Part shown: one piece after another, positions 59,305 through 62,000 of the stretch
Position numbering within the stretch: position 1 is the first letter of the stretch
How the letters are laid out: each line of letters opens with the position of its first letter
Assembly: GCA_905221605.1 (NCBI GenBank)
Contig: CAJNDS010000457.1
Coordinates: 1-62,000, forward strand
Direction: 5' to 3'
DNA length: 62,000 nucleotides
Origin: Symbiodinium natans
Taxonomy: Eukaryota; Sar; Dinophyceae; Suessiales; Symbiodiniaceae
Notes under the pieces: generated by a model
Told to the model about the DNA's origin: nothing
The model's input: the letters and a program-made list of their open reading frames with translations, nothing else
The model's database searches: none
Made by a program: the position numbers and the translations under genes

Positions 59305-60656
59305 GGGACTTGAGAAAGTCCGAGCAACTAAGCGCGCAAACTACGAGGCTTCACGTTCTTGTCTAGTACGCCATCCCCTCCGAACCCTTAATCATGCCTA
59401 CCCAAGCGTCACACGTTCCCATGCGTTCACATTGCGGCGACTCAATTTGCGCCTTGCTTGAGATTGAAGGCTGCATGGTCAGTTCAGGATTGCCCTCTTT
59501 GAATACGGGAATCATAGCAGCAGCTGTCATAGCACTCAGTGTCTTCCTGTTTTTGCCCCACATCGTGCAAGTAAGCAACCATACCCTTGACGAGCTTGAT
59601 GCTAAGTTGGAGCTGTCATGCTGATCATAACGATTTCTGCAATCATGACTCTAATGTTGCACCTGCTTTAGTGAGTTCCCCCATCTTCACCCCCACCCCC
59701 CACCCCCCCCTCCAGTCGAAGCTGGCTGTCGTTCTCTTTAAACGGTCCCCTGTTTTATGTGATCTTAATGGAGAGGTAGTTTAAATGAGTTTAAAAAAGC
59801 GGCAGCCAGGCTTGGCAAATTGATTTCAAAGGGACCGCTGCACGAAATGTTTCTCGCGCCAACCGGACGATTTGACTTTTTTTGCGGGCCCCGCTCTGGA
59901 CCCCCAAGCAGTCACACGGTCCTGAAGAGCCCCCTTGTTAAATCCAACACTACTCAATGACATCATACGGTACGCCAGATGTGCAGTCTGCTTGTACCCA
60001 AACCTAAAGAGAGTCACAGGCAAAGCTGAACCTGCGACCCATTCAAGGTTGGTTCTCTCGGAGGATCTGGGTCCACAAGTGTCCCGCGGATACCAGCACA
60101 CAATGAGCCTTGGCCTGTGCCAACGCGAAGATGCTAAGCCAGGCTGCGGTTCAGGGGCGTAGCAGCTTAGCACCATACGTCCGTAGTCGTAAGTATGCTT
60201 CAAACAGGTGCAGGAACGCGTCAACCCCCCTCACGCCTCACGTCCGGTGAGAGGGAGAGAAAGAGATGTCAGTAGCTGAACTGCAAAGCTTATGCCAGAC
60301 CCAAGTTCATCTTGACATGTTTGATGAGGAGACCCAAGAAGCCCCCAGTTCCCCAAGAGCAAAGAAGCCGACATCAGGAGCGTGGCTAGGGATGTCGCGA
60401 AGCATCTGCCCGCGGCCAAGACACCTGCCGACCAAATGCTCAACCTGGAGATGCTACGCATGCATCTCGACATCTTGCTTGGGGTTGGGGCGGGGGGGGG
60501 GCGGGTGTGATGTTGTCAATTTAAAAGTTGCATGGCTTGCGAAAAAACGTAAATAATGTGCTGTGGGGATGGAGGATCCTTCCCGGCAGTTGGTTGAAGT
60601 CTAGATTAGCAGCCATTTGCACAGTCCGATGGGCTTGTCCTCTGTCTTTCACGCAG
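59305..60656. other. Intron-like sequence
   Basis: 59394-59624 is open for 76 codons with a hydrophobic stretch (TGIIAAAVIALSVFLFLPHI), possibly a membrane segment, but no splice or start context is convincing. Confidence 0.35.
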
Positions 60657-60759
60657 GTTCTACAAGGACGACCCCTCCCAGGCTGACTCACTGGTGCGGC
60701 CGGTCGTCTGTAAGGATCCGAATGACATCGCCAACACCCGGGAGATGATCCTAAGCTGA
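60657..60759 (+). CDS. Candidate exon, right-end gene
   Basis: CACGCAG acceptor; FYKDDPSQADSLVRPVVCKD, then PNDIANTREMILS and a stop at 60757-60759. It probably splices before the stop. In phase with 58950-59104. Confidence 0.5.
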
Positions 60760-60814
60760 TTTCAGGTGATATCGTCTTGAATCCGCATGCCTTTCGAGGC
60801 TCACAACTGAAGGC

Positions 60815-60868
60815 CACCCTAAACCCTAAACCCTCAACCCTCAAACCCTCAACCCTCAACCACCTCAC
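60815..60868. repeat. Telomere-like CCCTAAA/CCCTCAA tract
   Basis: CCCTAAACCCTAAACCCTCA followed by CCCTCAA variants, ending at CCCAG. Confidence 0.9.
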
Positions 60869-60872
60869 CCAG

Positions 60873-60932
60873 GGTTTGGTGCCCGGACCCTCCTGTCTAC
60901 GTGCCGATCGCGAACATGACGGAGCAGGATGG
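60873..60932 (+). CDS. Candidate exon after CCCTAAA tract
   Basis: Frame WCPDPPVYVPIANMTEQDG; possible GT donor at 60933 or GA donor at 60929. TTTAGGG units begin at 60958. Confidence 0.4.
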
Positions 60933-60957
60933 GTCTGGATGAGTGATTCATTATGAG

Positions 60958-60990
60958 GGTTTAGGGTTTAGGGCTTAGGGCTTAGGGCTT
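60958..60990. repeat. Telomere-like TTTAGGG/GCTTAGG tract
   Basis: Two TTTAGGG units followed by three GCTTAGG variants. Confidence 0.85.
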
Positions 60991-61002
60991 AGAGCCTTTT
61001 AT

Positions 61003-61031
61003 GAGTCATCTATGAGTCATGTATGAGTCAT
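61003..61031. repeat. Triple ATGAGTCAT repeat
   Basis: ATGAGTCATCTATGAGTCAT and a third copy, at 12-base spacing. Confidence 0.85.
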
Positions 61032-61087
61032 CTGAGCTCTGCAGTCCCCAAAACAAAAGTCCGAAAATTCCGGGGGTGCATCAGCAG

Positions 61088-61154
61088 GACAAGGAGACCC
61101 TGAGACTGGCCTGCTATCGACCGGAGCAGAATGCCAACCTGCGGCTGTGCTTTC
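61088..61154 (+). CDS. Candidate exon, right-end gene
   Basis: TCAGCAG acceptor; DKETLRLACYRPEQNANLRL, then CF plus one base; GTTCATG donor. In phase with 61292. Confidence 0.5.
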
Positions 61155-61291
61155 GTTCATGAAGGGTTTAGGGCTTATGGGGGCTTACAGGGTTTCGCTT
61201 TATAGGGTTGAGGGTAAAAGGGTTAGGGTATGGAGGAGTCGGATATTTCAAAGGGCGCTTCGAGGCTCCGAAGCTTCGAAGAGTCTTGCAG

Positions 61292-61461
61292 AAGGACGGC
61301 AAGAGCAAGAGCAGCTAAGGCTCTTCGTAGATGCAAACCCCAACTACAACGTCAAGCAGGACGTCTGGGGCGCCCTGCAGGAGGAGAAGATGGGCAGGAG
61401 AAGGTTGCTGAATGCGCCGCGGGCCCACGCCCGCGTGAAGGACGACTGCATCATGGCATGA
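61292..61461 (+). CDS. Candidate exon, right-end gene
   Basis: CTTGCAG acceptor; GRQEQEQLRLFVDANPNYNV, KQDVWGALQEEKMGRRRLL, then KDDCIMA and TGA. Either the C-terminus or spliced near the stop. The 137-base intron before it contains a TTTAGGG unit near its 5' end. Confidence 0.5.
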
Positions 61462-62000
61462 TATGCTGCGAGGTCCTTTTGCGAAAAGATGTCATCGCCC
61501 TCAGGTTGTAAGTTTCACCCTGACCAGATGGTTCTTGTAAACGTCGCCGCTTCAAAGAAAGATCTAGCGGCGAGTCCATGTCAAGATGTCAAAAAGCTTC
61601 ATTGCGCCGAGCAGCAGTTGCCGACAGCATGCGGGCCAAGCCACCCCCACCCGGCCCCACCCTGCCACTCCCGCCCCACACCCACCCACCCCCTCCCCAG
61701 AGGGATGACGGTCTCTCTCCCCGTTTAAGCCAACAGGCCAAGCCTTGAAATCAAATGCAGCCTTGAAAACAAGAGGCCAGTCTTTCAAGTCAGGCCCACG
61801 AAGCTAATTTTAAGAGCTTGGCCTCTGTTGTTGCAGAGGGCTCGCCTTTAAACCAAGGGCTTCGAAATACAGAGCCAGGGGCACGAGCCCCCCACATCAG
61901 AGGGCCCCAAATAGTGCCCATAATTCAGGACCCGGGCAGGCTTCTGGACCCCCTTGCCGGCATTGAACCGGGACAGTTTTTTCGACGTGGGTTCCAAGCA
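61462..62000. other. No recognisable gene
   Basis: A C-rich CCACCC repeat lies at 61640-61700. Nothing else supported. Confidence 0.4.

Overview
The window looks like nuclear DNA from a dinoflagellate, most likely a Symbiodiniaceae-type genome. The evidence is a very large Ty1/copia retrotransposon with CCCH-finger Gag, a long LINE with a fused RNase H, many short coding-looking exons separated by introns that use GT, GC and possibly GA donors, plant-type TTTAGGG repeats scattered everywhere, and many G/C homopolymer runs. No complete conventional host gene, rRNA or tRNA gene was recognised. All host exon calls are read by eye from open frame, AG acceptor and donor, without transcript support.

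Layout. (1) 1-1422: the end of an unrecognised host-type gene made of two diverged copies of one module. (2) 1434-9938, minus strand: an intact-looking LINE (ORF1, then a 1,987-codon ORF2 with endonuclease, RT, zinc knuckle and RNase H) flanked by an exact 18-bp target-site duplication; the target overlaps the stop codon of the host ORF. (3) 9957-21821: host sequence with exon candidates, an ankyrin-like fragment, telomere-like tracts and one short inverted-repeat element. (4) 21827-35447: a 13.6-kb Ty1/copia element with 144-bp identical LTRs, a 5-bp target-site duplication (AAGGG), a purine tract, a Gag-protease ORF, a -1 frameshift signal leading into integrase, and a 2,559-codon third ORF. 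(5) 35453-62000: host sequence with roughly 20 exon candidates, about 25 telomere-like tracts and four families of small inverted-repeat elements.

The most interesting object is the third copia ORF. After ordinary RT and RNase H it continues for about 1,750 residues that read as a 2-oxoglutarate/Fe(II) dioxygenase (TET/JBP-like), a methyltransferase-like Rossmann domain with a PC motif, an SGNH-hydrolase-like domain, a Tpt1/KptA RNA 2'-phosphotransferase-like domain and a zinc ribbon. If these calls hold, one retrotransposon carries a set of nucleic-acid modification and end-processing enzymes.

The second unusual pattern is in the host DNA. Telomere-like tracts are not random: CCCTAAA arrays lie just 5' of AG/exon junctions and TTTAGGG arrays lie just 3' of exon ends on the same strand, often with the GT donor inside GTTTAGGG. 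Several introns are therefore bounded by complementary telomere-like arrays. In three cases the flanking exons join in a consistent phase.
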